Source: Ruegeria arenilitoris | GTDB taxonomy: Bacteria; Pseudomonadota; Alphaproteobacteria; Rhodobacterales; Rhodobacteraceae | Direction of reading: 5' to 3' | DNA length: 64,000 nucleotides | Assembly (NCBI RefSeq): GCF_013030985.1 | Contig: NZ_WPYP01000006.1 | Location: forward strand, 186,001-250,000 | Shown: piece after piece, positions 7,857 through 17,492 of the stretch | How positions within the stretch are numbered: position 1 is the stretch's first letter | Layout: each line of letters starts with the position of its first letter | The notes under the pieces: generated by a model | Databases searched by the model: none | Told to the model about the DNA's origin: nothing | What the model saw: the letters and a program-made list of their open reading frames with translations, nothing else | Translations under genes and position numbers: made by a program

Positions 7857-8309
7857 TCAGCTTTCTTCCAGATCCTTTGCCAGCCGGAAACCGATGCGGT
7901 TGGCGGGCTTGTCCTCGACCGATTTGGGCAAGGCGCGCAACATCACGTTCAGCTGGCTGACATGCTGCACCAATTGTGTCCGCGCGCCGGTCGCGTCCGA
8001 GCCGTAGAAGGTGATGATATCGGGATCGAAATAGCCCATGCCCTCGATCCGCATCACCCCGGCATCACCGCCGGTAAAGCCCATGGCGACCTCCTGATCG
8101 CCGGTCAGAGTCTTTTCGAAATTCTGGATATAAAGGATCAGCCGTTCATAAGCCCATTGCGCCGGGCTTTTGGTCTGAACCGGTTTTTGCAGTGGTTCGG
8201 GCAGATTCTTGGCCGCGGACTCAGCGTCGGGGTTCGCGTGAAACTCGTAACATCTGGGCAATGCCGCCGCTTCTGCCGCCTCGGCCGATGTTTCGATCTG
8301 GTCCTGCAT
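7857..8309 (-). CDS. Conserved hypothetical protein, DUF6173-like
   Basis: A 150-residue soluble protein without signal peptide or membrane helix. The segment 'SPAQWAYERLILYIQNFE' followed by 'GDQEVAMGF', 'DIITFYGSD', 'LVQHVSQLNVMLRALPK' and 'NRIGFRL' resembles the DUF6173 family as I remember it, which is common in Rhodobacteraceae; no function is established. It starts four bases after the stop of the upstream metallo-hydrolase gene, so it is likely the last gene of an acyl-CoA dehydrogenase - hydrolase - DUF6173 transcript. Confidence 0.75.
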   Translation of the reverse strand: MQDQIETSAEAAEAAALPRCYEFHANPDAESAAKNLPEPLQKPVQTKSPAQWAYERLILYIQNFEKTLTGDQEVAMGFTGGDAGVMRIEGMGYFDPDIITFYGSDATGARTQLVQHVSQLNVMLRALPKSVEDKPANRIGFRLAKDLEES

Positions 8310-8313
8310 GGCT

Positions 8314-9360
8314 TTACCCTTTGTGCTGAAACTCCCACGCCCCGTCCGCGCGCCGCGTCCGGGTCACGGTTCCAATGTGGTAAAGATGGTTCAGATGTGC
8401 AACCGCCTCGACCAGCGCAAGCCCATATTCGCCCTCGCCAATCTGACGTTTGAACAAGGGGGTGAAACACTCGGCGGCGGTTTTCGGTGCATCCAGATAG
8501 TCTTGCAAGCGATCCAGCGCACCGTGGTGGTTGTCGATCAGTTGCCGCATCCGCAGCGGCAGGCCGGTAAAGGGCAGCTTGTGCCCACCCAGCGCCAGAT
8601 GATCGGGCCGCGCCAGCCCCTGTAGCCGCTCGCAAGCCTCCAGCCATTCGGCCACCGGGTCAGCCAGCGGTTCGGTGACATAGACACCCAGATTGGGGCT
8701 GATCGAGCTTAGGATCTGATCGCCGGTGATCACCAGATTGTCATCGCGGCTCCAGAACGTGGCGTGCTCGGGGGCGTGGCCGTTGCCCATATGCACGTCC
8801 CAGTCGCGCCCGCCCATACGGATCACGCTGCCCTGTTTGATGCGGGTAAAGCCCAGCGGCATCGGATAGACCGTGTCGCAGAAGTTGAAGGGGCGTTCGG
8901 TCATACGTTTGGCAAGTACTTCGGGATGCATCCCGGCGCTGCGGTAATAGTCCAGCGTCTCTTGCGGCCAGGTTTCCTGCACATCCAGTTGCAGCATCCG
9001 AGAAAACAGCCAGGCGGTGCGGGTTGTGACCAGTTCGGCACCATGCTCGGACTGGAACCAGCCCGCATTGCCGACGTGATCGGGGTGGTGATGCGTGACC
9101 ACCACGCGGGTCACCGGCTTGCCGCCCAGCGGCCCGGCCATCAGGGTTTCCCAAACCCGGCGCGTCTTGTTCGACGAAATACCGGTGTCGATCACCGTCC
9201 AGCCATCGCCATCATCCAGTGCGTAGATGTTGACGTGATCCAGCGCCATCGGCAGCGGCAGACGCATCCACAGCACACCCTCGGCGACCTCAATGGCCTC
9301 ACCCGGTGCCGGGGGCTCGGGCCAGGGGTATCGGATCGCCAAAGGAGTGTCCCCGTCCAT
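8314..9360 (-). CDS. Metallo-beta-lactamase-fold hydrolase
   Basis: A 348-residue cytoplasmic hydrolase. The metal-binding motif 'THHHPDHVGN' (H-x-H-x-D-H) lies near residues 98-107, preceded by 'DGWTVIDTGISS', and a later 'MGNGHAPEHATFW' supplies further metal ligands. A C-terminal helical extension of about 100 residues containing 'LALGGHKLPFTGLPLRM' places it among lactamase-B2-like proteins. The substrate is unknown; some relatives act on thioesters or lactones. Its ATG overlaps the stop of the acyl-CoA dehydrogenase by one base (TAATG), suggesting shared function in acyl-CoA metabolism. Confidence 0.87.
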   Translation of the reverse strand: MDGDTPLAIRYPWPEPPAPGEAIEVAEGVLWMRLPLPMALDHVNIYALDDGDGWTVIDTGISSNKTRRVWETLMAGPLGGKPVTRVVVTHHHPDHVGNAGWFQSEHGAELVTTRTAWLFSRMLQLDVQETWPQETLDYYRSAGMHPEVLAKRMTERPFNFCDTVYPMPLGFTRIKQGSVIRMGGRDWDVHMGNGHAPEHATFWSRDDNLVITGDQILSSISPNLGVYVTEPLADPVAEWLEACERLQGLARPDHLALGGHKLPFTGLPLRMRQLIDNHHGALDRLQDYLDAPKTAAECFTPLFKRQIGEGEYGLALVEAVAHLNHLYHIGTVTRTRRADGAWEFQHKG

Positions 9361-11063
9361 TATACCGCCAGTTCCTCGGCGCTGAGGTCATAAAGGTCCC
9401 CGGCCCCGTTCTGAGCCTGCGTTAGCAGACCGGCATATTCAGGCAGCAGCGCGTTGATGTAGTACCGCGCCAGTTTGAAGCGCGGACCATTGGGTTCAGC
9501 CAATGCGGCCTTGAGGTGGTAATGCGCGCCCAGAACCCGGGCGAAAGCGTGCAGATAGGGCACGGCCCCGGCAAAGCGGGTGTTCATGTCGGACTGCGCC
9601 ACGATCCACTCGGTGGTTTCGCGCAGGCTTTCGGTGGCCTCCCAGACGGGACCTGCCAAATCAGGCATGGTGGCGCGGGCCTCTTCGGCGTGATCCTCGA
9701 TCTCGTCCAACAGGCGCGAAGCTGCCTCACCGCCGTCCATCATCTTGCGCGCCACAAGGTCCATGGCCTGAATGCCGTTGGTGCCCTCATAGATCGCCGT
9801 GACGCGAACATCGCGATAATACTGGGCCGCACCGGTTTCTTCGATAAAGCCCATGCCGCCATGCACCTGAACACCGGTCTCGGACACCCGCATCCCGGTC
9901 TCGGTGCCGAAGGCCTTGCAGATCGGGGTCAGCAACGCGGCGCGCGCGCTCCACTCGGGATCACCAGTTGCATTGCCCATGTCGATCGCTGCCGCATTGG
10001 CCAGCATGATCGCCCGCGCGGCAAAGGTATCGGCGCGCATGCTCATCAGCATCCGGCGAACGTCCGCATGATCGATGATCGTGCCTGAGGGCGTCTTGCC
10101 CTGCCTGCGCTCCAGCGCATAGGCCAGCGCGTGCTGATATGCGCCTTCGGCAGCCCCCACACCCTGTCCGCCTACACCCAGACGGGCATTGTTCATCATG
10201 GTGAACATCGCGGCCATACCGCCATGTTCCTTGCCCACAAGCCAGCCCTTGGCGCCGTCATACTGCATCACGCAGGTTGGTGAGCCGTGCAGACCCATCT
10301 TGTGTTCGACCGAGACAACTTTCAGATCATTCGCCACGCCGGGATTGCCGCTTTCGTCGGGCAGATATTTGGGCACCAGGAACAGAGAAATCCCTTTGGT
10401 GCCCGGTACCCCGTCGGGCAGACGCGCCAGCACCAGATGGCAGACATTCTCGGTAAAGTCGTTGTCACCCCACGAGATGAAGATTTTCTGACCCGTAACC
10501 GAATAGGTGCCGTCGCCATTGGCCTCGGCCTTCGAGGACAAAGCGCCCACATCCGACCCGGCCTGTGCCTCGGTCAGGTTCATGGTTCCAGCCCATTCGC
10601 CCGACATCATCTTGGGCAGGTACAGCGCCTTCAACTCATCACTCGCATGGTGTTCCAGCGCCTCGATCTGGCCCTGGGTCATCAGCGGTGCCAGTTGCAG
10701 CGACAGGCAGGCGGCCGACATCATTTCGTTCACCGCTGTGGTCAGGGTCATCGGCAGGCCCATACCGCCATGCTCGGGATCACCGCTCATCCCGATCCAG
10801 CCGCCTTCGGCGATTGCCTTCCAGCCGTCGGCATACCCGGGCGAGGTCCGCAGCACACCGTTTTCCAGACGTGCGGGTTCCAGATCGCCGGGACGTTGCA
10901 GTGGGGCCATCACCTCTTCGCACATCTTGCCGGCCTCGGTCAGGATCGCACCGACGACATCCTCGCTGGCTTCCGAGAACTTCTCGGTCGCGGCAATCTG
11001 ATCGAACCCGACCACGTGGCGGAAAAGCAGTTCATAGTCGGAAATAGGCGCGCGGTATGGCAT
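9360..11063 (-). CDS. Acyl-CoA dehydrogenase, DmdC-like family
   Basis: FAD-dependent acyl-CoA dehydrogenase of 567 residues. Signature segments are 'GTMNLTEAQAGSDVGALS' near residue 155, 'GQKIFISWGDNDF', 'VQVHGGMGFIEETGAAQYYR' and 'AIYEGTNGIQAMDL'. The long form with an extra C-terminal helical domain (about 470-567) is shared with 3-methylmercaptopropionyl-CoA dehydrogenase DmdC and its paralogues in DMSP-degrading roseobacters. The exact substrate cannot be told from sequence. It is the first gene of the transcript with the metallo-hydrolase; its start faces tsaC across 138 bases. Confidence 0.88.
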   Translation of the reverse strand: MPYRAPISDYELLFRHVVGFDQIAATEKFSEASEDVVGAILTEAGKMCEEVMAPLQRPGDLEPARLENGVLRTSPGYADGWKAIAEGGWIGMSGDPEHGGMGLPMTLTTAVNEMMSAACLSLQLAPLMTQGQIEALEHHASDELKALYLPKMMSGEWAGTMNLTEAQAGSDVGALSSKAEANGDGTYSVTGQKIFISWGDNDFTENVCHLVLARLPDGVPGTKGISLFLVPKYLPDESGNPGVANDLKVVSVEHKMGLHGSPTCVMQYDGAKGWLVGKEHGGMAAMFTMMNNARLGVGGQGVGAAEGAYQHALAYALERRQGKTPSGTIIDHADVRRMLMSMRADTFAARAIMLANAAAIDMGNATGDPEWSARAALLTPICKAFGTETGMRVSETGVQVHGGMGFIEETGAAQYYRDVRVTAIYEGTNGIQAMDLVARKMMDGGEAASRLLDEIEDHAEEARATMPDLAGPVWEATESLRETTEWIVAQSDMNTRFAGAVPYLHAFARVLGAHYHLKAALAEPNGPRFKLARYYINALLPEYAGLLTQAQNGAGDLYDLSAEELAV

Positions 11064-11201
11064 GAGTTCCCTCGGGGCTAACTATATGGTTTTTCGCGGG
11101 TGGGGTTGGAAATTGCAATGCCCACCTTTATGCATCCTTGATCAATTCGATTACCTAGTCAGCCAAATGGTACAAGCAATCAAAACGCGGCGTCACCAGA
11201 T

Positions 11202-12152
11202 ATGATCCCTAACGGCACATTGGATTTGTCCGCCGATCCGGGCGGAATTGCACAGGCGGCAGACTTTCTGCGGCAGGGCCTGCTGGTCGCCTTCGCGACC
11301 GAGACCGTCTATGGGCTGGGCGGCGACGCCCGCAATGGTGAGGCCGTGGCCAGCATTTACGCAGCCAAGGGGCGGCCCAGCTTCAACCCTCTGATCGCGC
11401 ATGTGGCCTCGGTCGGGGCGGCACAGCGGTATGTTGAATGGTCCGACCGGGCCGAGGCCCTAGCCGCCGCCTTCTGGCCCGGCCCGCTGACGATGGTTCT
11501 GCCGCTGCGCGACGAGCATGGGATTTCTCCGCTGGTCACGGCGGGGCTGGACACGCTGGCGGTGCGAGTACCCGCCCATGGCACCGCACGGTCGCTGCTG
11601 GCGGCGTTCGACGGGCCGGTCGCGGCCCCTTCGGCCAACCCTTCGGGCCAGATCAGCCCCACAACCGCCGACCATGTGCGCGCCGGACTGGACGGACGCA
11701 TTGCGGCGATACTGGATGATGGTCCCTGCGGTGTCGGGCTGGAATCCACTATCGTCGGACTGGCCGGAGAGCCCTCTCTGCTGCGTCCGGGCGGTGTGGC
11801 GCTGGAACAGGTCGAAACCGTTCTGGGCACAGAGCTCCACATTCATCAGGCCGGAGACCTTTTGACCGCGCCCGGCCAGTTGCAATCGCACTATGCCCCG
11901 GACGCGCCGGTGCGGCTGAATGCAGAGAACCGGCAAGGGGATGAGGTGTTGCTGGGCTTTGGCCCTGTCGATTGCGATCTGAACCTGTCGGAAAAGGGGA
12001 ACCTGACCGAAGCCGCGGCCAATCTGTTCTCGGCCCTTCATACGCTGAATGCCACAGGACGTCCGATCGCGGTATCACCGATCCCGGATCAGGGTCTGGG
12101 TGCCGCCATCAACGACCGCCTGCGCCGGGCGGCAGCACCGCGCGACAGCTGA
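11202..12152 (+). CDS. tsaC: L-threonylcarbamoyladenylate synthase (Sua5/TsaC type)
   Basis: Makes threonylcarbamoyl-AMP from threonine, bicarbonate and ATP, the first step of the tRNA t6A37 modification. The 316-residue length indicates a Sua5-type protein: a YrdC domain in the first ~205 residues ('LVAFATETVYGLGGDA', 'AAKGRPSFNPLIAHV', 'FWPGPLTMVLPL', 'APSANPSGQISPTTA') followed by a C-terminal Sua5 domain including 'APGQLQSHYAPDAPVRL'. It ends one base before the stop of convergent yqgE. The 138 bases upstream hold no obvious promoter. Confidence 0.94.
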   Translation: MIPNGTLDLSADPGGIAQAADFLRQGLLVAFATETVYGLGGDARNGEAVASIYAAKGRPSFNPLIAHVASVGAAQRYVEWSDRAEALAAAFWPGPLTMVLPLRDEHGISPLVTAGLDTLAVRVPAHGTARSLLAAFDGPVAAPSANPSGQISPTTADHVRAGLDGRIAAILDDGPCGVGLESTIVGLAGEPSLLRPGGVALEQVETVLGTELHIHQAGDLLTAPGQLQSHYAPDAPVRLNAENRQGDEVLLGFGPVDCDLNLSEKGNLTEAAANLFSALHTLNATGRPIAVSPIPDQGLGAAINDRLRRAAAPRDS

Positions 12153-12707
12153 TCAGGCGCGCCCGGCGCTGGCCGACAGGGTCAACGGGTCAACCCCCAG
12201 CGTCGCCAGCGCGGCCTCCCATTTCTCATCATCGGGCACATCGAATACCAGCTTCGAGTTCGCCTCGGTGGTCAGCCAGCCGTTCATGGCGATCTCATCC
12301 TCCAACTGGCCGGGACCCCAGCCGGAATAGCCCAGCGCCAGTGTCGAATTCAAAGGACCGCGCCCCGAGGCCAAATCCTCGAGCACATCCAGCGTCGCGG
12401 TCATGCTGAAATCGTCCGATATCTGCATCGAATGCAGATTGGCCTCGTAATCCGAGCTGTGCAGGACAAAACCGCGCGACATCTCGACCGGGCCGCCGAA
12501 ATGCACCAGACGCTCGCCCACAATCGGGATGCGGCAGGCGATATTCAGTTGCTCCAGCAGAGTTTTGATCCGCAAGTCCGAGGGTTTGTTGATGATCAGG
12601 CCCATCGCCCCATCATCCCCATGGCTGCACATGTAAACCACCGAATGATCGAAGCGCGGATCACCCATGCCAGGCATCGCAATCAACAGTTTTCCGGTCA
12701 GGTCCAT
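12153..12707 (-). CDS. YqgE/AlgH family protein
   Basis: A 184-residue member of the conserved UPF0301 (YqgE/AlgH) family, whose biochemical role is not settled. The start 'MDLTGKLLIAMPGMGDPRF', then 'VVYMCSHGDDGAMGLIINKP', 'VHFGGPVEMSRGFVLHS' and 'ALGYSGWGPGQLEDEI', are strong family signatures. Length is normal. It is convergent and directly abutting with tsaC, with no room for a separate intergenic terminator. Confidence 0.93.
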   Translation of the reverse strand: MDLTGKLLIAMPGMGDPRFDHSVVYMCSHGDDGAMGLIINKPSDLRIKTLLEQLNIACRIPIVGERLVHFGGPVEMSRGFVLHSSDYEANLHSMQISDDFSMTATLDVLEDLASGRGPLNSTLALGYSGWGPGQLEDEIAMNGWLTTEANSKLVFDVPDDEKWEAALATLGVDPLTLSASAGRA

Positions 12708-12853
12708 GGATTTACATCTCTTGCTTCGTCCCCTTTCAACAATGGCCCCGGTGCATGGGGATTGGCAAGGGAAGAGGCCACATTTCGCCAGATTTCATCC
12801 GGGTGACCGGAACGTGACTTGGAATCCCGGCCCAGACCACGCATTTATGGGGT

Positions 12854-13666
12854 ATGAAGCGTTTTCTGAAGCCAACCGCGGCCGCCCTGACCGCCTGTTT
12901 CGCCCTGACCTCCCCTGCGCAGGCGCAGGATGTGGACGGGGTTGTGCAACTGGACGTGCTGGATGGCGGGCGCACCGCCAACGGCACTTATCTTGGCGCG
13001 TTGCGGCTGACACTGAAGGACGGCTGGAAAACCTATTGGCGCGCACCCGGCGATGCCGGTATCCCGCCGCAGTTTGACTGGCGCGGCTCGCGAAATGTAG
13101 GCGATGTGGCGATCACCTGGCCCGCGCCCGAGGTGTTCGTGCAGAACGGCCTGCAATCCATCGGGTATGCCAATCAACTGGTGTTGCCGGTCGAAATCAC
13201 ACCCAAGGACTCCACCAAACCCGTGCGGCTGCGCGGTGATATGGATCTGGGCGTCTGCAAGGATGTCTGCATCCCCGAGCGGCTGGATTTCGATCATACG
13301 CTGAACGCCGACGCCGACCGAAACCCTGCTATCGCTGCGGCTCTGGCCCAGCGCCCCTATTCCGCGAAAGAGGCGCGTGTGACCGCCGCCAGCTGCCAGC
13401 TGACTCCAACCTCGGACGGAATGCAGATCGAAGCGCGCGTGAAAATGCCCTCGGCCGGAGGGCGCGAGGTTGCCGTGATCGAACCGGGCAACCCGGCGCT
13501 TTGGGCCTCGCAGCCGGAAACCACGCGGCAGGGCGATACGCTGGTCGCCACATCCGAGGTGATCAGCGCCTCGGGCGGACCTTTCGCGCTGGACCGGTCC
13601 GAGATCAGGATCACGGTGCTGGGCGCGAACCACGCGGTCGATATTCGGGGCTGCAGCGCGGGCTGA
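12854..13666 (+). CDS. Periplasmic DsbD N-terminal-domain protein
   Basis: A 270-residue exported protein with signal peptide 'MKRFLKPTAAALTACFALTS' and cleavage near residue 25 (AQA). It matches the DsbD alpha-domain family (PF11412-like): 'ALRLTLKDGWKTYWRAPGDA' and a 'GVCKDVCIPE' Cys-x3-Cys motif near residues 133-142. In full DsbD this domain hands electrons to periplasmic partners; here the membrane and thioredoxin-like domains are absent, so this is a stand-alone version. A Nudix gene follows after three bases, probably co-transcribed. Confidence 0.86.
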   Translation: MKRFLKPTAAALTACFALTSPAQAQDVDGVVQLDVLDGGRTANGTYLGALRLTLKDGWKTYWRAPGDAGIPPQFDWRGSRNVGDVAITWPAPEVFVQNGLQSIGYANQLVLPVEITPKDSTKPVRLRGDMDLGVCKDVCIPERLDFDHTLNADADRNPAIAAALAQRPYSAKEARVTAASCQLTPTSDGMQIEARVKMPSAGGREVAVIEPGNPALWASQPETTRQGDTLVATSEVISASGGPFALDRSEIRITVLGANHAVDIRGCSAG

Positions 13667-13669
13667 TCG

Positions 13670-14089
13670 ATGCAGAAAACCCCGAAGATCGGCACGCTGG
13701 CCGTTGTCTTGCATGACGCAAACGTGCTGTTGGTACAGCGCAGCAAACAACCTGACGCGGGACTTTGGGGTTTCCCTGGCGGCCACGTCGAATGGGGTGA
13801 AACCGTCATGCAGGCGGCACAACGGGAACTGTACGAAGAAACCTCGGTCATCGCCGAACCGCTGCACTATCTCGACAATCTGGACCTGCTGCGCCACGAC
13901 GCGCAAGGCGCTGTGCAGTCGCATTACCTGCTGGTCGGGGTCGCCTGTCAGTATCGCTCAGGTACACCGTTTGCCGGGGATGACGCGCTGGACGCCCGCT
14001 GGTTTCCGATCGATCAGATCCGCCGTGGCGATCTGCCCATGAGCGACCGCGTCACCGACCTGTTGGATACCGCCCTGCGTCGGGCTTAA
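13670..14089 (+). CDS. Nudix hydrolase
   Basis: A 139-residue hydrolase of nucleoside diphosphate derivatives. The Nudix box spans residues 37-59: it opens 'GGHVEWGET' and contains 'RELYEETSV', satisfying G-x5-E-x7-R-E-U-x-E-E-x-G-U except that Thr replaces the final Gly. The first residues, 'MQKTPKIGTLAVVLHDANVL', form the family's first strand. The substrate is not predictable. It begins three bases after the DsbD-domain gene and overlaps the 3' end of the RND permease gene by four bases. Confidence 0.92.
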   Translation: MQKTPKIGTLAVVLHDANVLLVQRSKQPDAGLWGFPGGHVEWGETVMQAAQRELYEETSVIAEPLHYLDNLDLLRHDAQGAVQSHYLLVGVACQYRSGTPFAGDDALDARWFPIDQIRRGDLPMSDRVTDLLDTALRRA

Positions 14090-17000
14090 ACCGCCCGCCC
14101 TCTGAGGCGTACGTAAAGCAAGCCGGATAGCACGACACTCAGAATTAGGATCGGTACGGCACCGACGAGGAAGGCCCCCAGCCCCATTTGCAGGACCGCA
14201 ACGCCTCCTTCACCCGGATAGAGACCCGACAACAGGCCAATCGGCGCACCCGAAATCGCGGGCCAGACCATCGTCAGGCCGAACCAGACCAGCAGCGCCA
14301 GCCCAGTGGCAGAAACCGCACCCTGCACCACCCGATCCGGTGCCCGCAGCGCCCGGCGCATCGCGGTCATCGGGCGCGCCAGGTCGTTGAGAATGGCCAG
14401 CAACGCAGGCACCAGAAGCAACACCAGCAGCATCCCGAAACCCAACCCATAGACCAGCGTGATCACCGAGGGCTTGAGGAACTGCGCCTGTTGCGAGCCC
14501 TCATAGAGCAGCGGTGTCAGCCCCAGAACCGTTGTCAGCGTCGTCAGCATGACAGGCCTGAGCCGATCCGCCGTGCCCTCGACAATCGACGGCAGCAACC
14601 CGCGCTCTTGCTGATAAGCGTCGATGGTCGTCACCAAAACAATCGAATCGTTGATTATGATCCCGGTCATCCCCAACAGGCCGATCACGGTGAACATACT
14701 CAAAGGTATTTCCCAGATGTAATGGCCCCAGATTGCGCCCACCAACCCGAACGGGATAATCGCCATCACCACCACAGGCCGGGTCCAGCTGGCAAACACC
14801 CAGGCAAGAACCAGATAAATCCCGGTCAGGCACAGGATCAGCCCGGTGCGCGCTTCGGTCAGGAACTCGTCCTCTTGCTCGCTCAGGCCCGCCATCTGCC
14901 ATTCGACCTGCCGTTCGGCTGCGATATTGGGCAGAATCTCTTCGCTCAGGGCGCGGGCGATATCCTCTGCGCGGGCTGGGTCATCCTCGGAAATATCGCC
15001 GATCACCGAAAGCACCCGCAGGCCGTTTTCGCGGCGAACAGACGCAAAGCCCGATTTACGCTCGACCGAAACGATATCCGCCAGCGGCACATAGACCCCC
15101 TCTGGCGTGCGCATCAGGGTGCGTTCCAGGAAATCGGCGGTCAGCTCACCCTCGGGCAGTTCTACGCGGATCTCGGCGCTGCGCGGGCCGTCAGGGAAGG
15201 TGGCAGCCTCGATCCCGTTCAGCCGGTCGCGCAGCACGCGGCCCAGCGTTTCGATGCGGAAGCCCAGCGACTGTCCCTTGGCCGTCAGGTCCAGGATGAA
15301 GTCTTCCTTGTCATAGGCCAGATTGTCCTCAAGCGCCGACACCTCGGGGTATTTTGACAGCTCGGCCTGCAAATCCTCGGACGCCGCCTTGAGCGTGTTC
15401 ACGTCGGCGCCATAGAACTGCACGTCGATCGCATCGCCGCCGGGTCCCGAGCGCCAGCCGCGGAAGGTCAGCAGCTCGACCTTGGGGTGGCGCGGGACAA
15501 AGTCCTGAAGCTCGCCCACGAACTCAAAGCTGGAATAGGGGCGCAGGTCCGAGTCGATCAGTTCGATCGAAACCCCGCCCAGCAGGTCCTTGTCCTTGCC
15601 ATCGGCGGCACTCAGGTTGAACCACCCGGCATTGCCGCCGACCTCGGCCAGAATATAATCGATGGGATTGCGCCCGTGACGCTCTTCGTAAATCCGGCCC
15701 AGCTCTTCGGCGGCGCGCTGCATCTGGTGCATCATTTCCAGCGTGTCTTCGCGGGTGGCGCCTTCGACCATGATGAAATTGCCGGTGACCGAGCCGCGTT
15801 CGGGCGCATTGAAGAACCGCCAGTTCACGTCGCCCCTAATGAACAGGGCGATCTGGCTGGCCAAAATCACCACCATCACCGCCACAACCACATAGCGCGC
15901 CCAAACGACCCAGGCGATCAACGAGCGGAACAGGTGATCCCGCACCCAGCGGAACCCGCGATTGACCACGCGATTGGGCCAGTCATACCAGTGCTCCTTG
16001 GCCGAATGCGTAATCGCATGGGCCATGTGGTTGGGCAGGATCAGGAAACATTCGATCAGCGAGGCCAGCAGCACCGCGATCACGGTAAAGGGAATGTCGC
16101 CAATCAGCTCTCCGAACCGGCCACCGATGGCCGTGAGACCAAAAAAGGCGATCACGGTGGTCAGGGTGGCGGCAAAAACCGGCATCGCCATACGCCGCGC
16201 CGCGCGTTCGGCGGCCACGACCGGGGCCTCACCCAGCCGTCGCGCGCGGAAATCGGCGTGTTCGCCGACAACGATGGCGTCATCCACCACAATGCCCAGC
16301 GTGATGATCAGACCGAACAGCGAGATCATGTTGATCGACAGCCCGCCGATATACATGAAGGCTATCGCCGCGGACATCGCCACCGGAATGCCCGCCGCCA
16401 CCCAGAAGGCAATGCGCGCGTTCAGGAACAGAAACAGAAGGCAGACCACCAGGCCCAAACCCACCAGCCCGTTATCGACCAGAATATCCAGACGCTCGGT
16501 GATGGCCTGTGCACGGGTGCGGATCAGCTCGATGGTCACGCCTTCGGGCAGGCTGGCCTGAAGCTCGGTCACCACGTCCTCGACCGTGTGCTGAATCTTG
16601 ATGGCATCCCCAAGATTGGACCGGTCCACGCGCACGGACATGGCCGGGTTTTCGCCAACAAAATAGCTGCGGTTGCGGGTGACCCCTTCGACCCGGATTT
16701 CCGCCACATCACCCACAAAAAGCTTGGAGCCATCAGCGAAGTTACGCAGCGCGATACCTTCGATCTCTTCGGGGGTGCGCTTTTCCGTGCCTGTTCGGAT
16801 GCGGGCATTGGCGCCGGTGACATCACCTGCCGGGTTGGCCATCGCCTCGGCCGCGATGGCCTGCGCGATTTCCGACAGGGTGACGTCATTGGCGATCAGC
16901 TGCGCCGTTGGCACCTCGACCACCACGCGGGGTGCGGCAATGCCGCGGATGGTTGTGCGGGTCACGCCGACCGCAAACAGACGGTTGATCAATTCGTCGG

Positions 17001-17487
17001 TGAATTTCGCCAACTGGTCCGGATCGACCGGGCCGGTCACCACCACATCCGTTACCCGATCCCGCCACGCCCCGCGCTTGATCGAGGGTTCCTCGGCATC
17101 GTCGGGCAGGTTGGTCACCCCATCGACGGCGGTCCGAACCTCGTCCACGGCGCGCGACATGTCCCAGTTGGGCTCGAACTCCAGCCGGATATTGGCCCGC
17201 CCCTCGCGCGAGGTCGAGGTCGTGCCAGCCACCCCTTCGACCGCCAGCAGGGCCGGTTCAAGCAGCTGAACAATGCCGTTATCGACATCCTCGGGGCCGG
17301 CGCCTTCCCATTTGATGTCCACGTCCACGCGTTCAAGAATCACATCCGGAAAGAACTGCGCCCGCATCGCCGGGATCGCCGCCGCGCCCAGTACCAGCAT
17401 CACCAGCAACAGCAGGTTGGCGACCGTCCTGTGCCGGGTGAAATAGCTGAGGATACCGCCCGCCGCGCCGGGGATCTCGCGCATCAT
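14086..17487 (-). CDS. RND efflux pump inner-membrane permease
   Basis: A 1133-residue proton-driven exporter of the HAE1/AcrB superfamily, slightly longer than the usual ~1050. After the first helix ('TVANLLLLVMLVLGAAAIP') come a large periplasmic domain, 'LFGLIITLGIVVDDAIVVGE' (the conserved Asp pair of TM4 for proton relay), then a second helix/periplasmic repeat with 'VIGLLGMTGIIINDSIVLV'. The C-terminal tail past TM12 is extended. It follows the membrane-fusion protein gene after five bases and overlaps the convergent Nudix gene by four. No outer-membrane channel gene is adjacent. Substrates are unknown. Confidence 0.93.
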   Translation of the reverse strand: MMREIPGAAGGILSYFTRHRTVANLLLLVMLVLGAAAIPAMRAQFFPDVILERVDVDIKWEGAGPEDVDNGIVQLLEPALLAVEGVAGTTSTSREGRANIRLEFEPNWDMSRAVDEVRTAVDGVTNLPDDAEEPSIKRGAWRDRVTDVVVTGPVDPDQLAKFTDELINRLFAVGVTRTTIRGIAAPRVVVEVPTAQLIANDVTLSEIAQAIAAEAMANPAGDVTGANARIRTGTEKRTPEEIEGIALRNFADGSKLFVGDVAEIRVEGVTRNRSYFVGENPAMSVRVDRSNLGDAIKIQHTVEDVVTELQASLPEGVTIELIRTRAQAITERLDILVDNGLVGLGLVVCLLFLFLNARIAFWVAAGIPVAMSAAIAFMYIGGLSINMISLFGLIITLGIVVDDAIVVGEHADFRARRLGEAPVVAAERAARRMAMPVFAATLTTVIAFFGLTAIGGRFGELIGDIPFTVIAVLLASLIECFLILPNHMAHAITHSAKEHWYDWPNRVVNRGFRWVRDHLFRSLIAWVVWARYVVVAVMVVILASQIALFIRGDVNWRFFNAPERGSVTGNFIMVEGATREDTLEMMHQMQRAAEELGRIYEERHGRNPIDYILAEVGGNAGWFNLSAADGKDKDLLGGVSIELIDSDLRPYSSFEFVGELQDFVPRHPKVELLTFRGWRSGPGGDAIDVQFYGADVNTLKAASEDLQAELSKYPEVSALEDNLAYDKEDFILDLTAKGQSLGFRIETLGRVLRDRLNGIEAATFPDGPRSAEIRVELPEGELTADFLERTLMRTPEGVYVPLADIVSVERKSGFASVRRENGLRVLSVIGDISEDDPARAEDIARALSEEILPNIAAERQVEWQMAGLSEQEDEFLTEARTGLILCLTGIYLVLAWVFASWTRPVVVMAIIPFGLVGAIWGHYIWEIPLSMFTVIGLLGMTGIIINDSIVLVTTIDAYQQERGLLPSIVEGTADRLRPVMLTTLTTVLGLTPLLYEGSQQAQFLKPSVITLVYGLGFGMLLVLLLVPALLAILNDLARPMTAMRRALRAPDRVVQGAVSATGLALLVWFGLTMVWPAISGAPIGLLSGLYPGEGGVAVLQMGLGAFLVGAVPILILSVVLSGLLYVRLRGRAV

Positions 17488-17492
17488 GGCGC

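Noticed and set aside
11064..11201. Possible tRNA or small RNA gene between the acyl-CoA dehydrogenase and tsaC
   Set aside because: No cloverleaf, T-loop consensus or strong terminator hairpin was found by eye.
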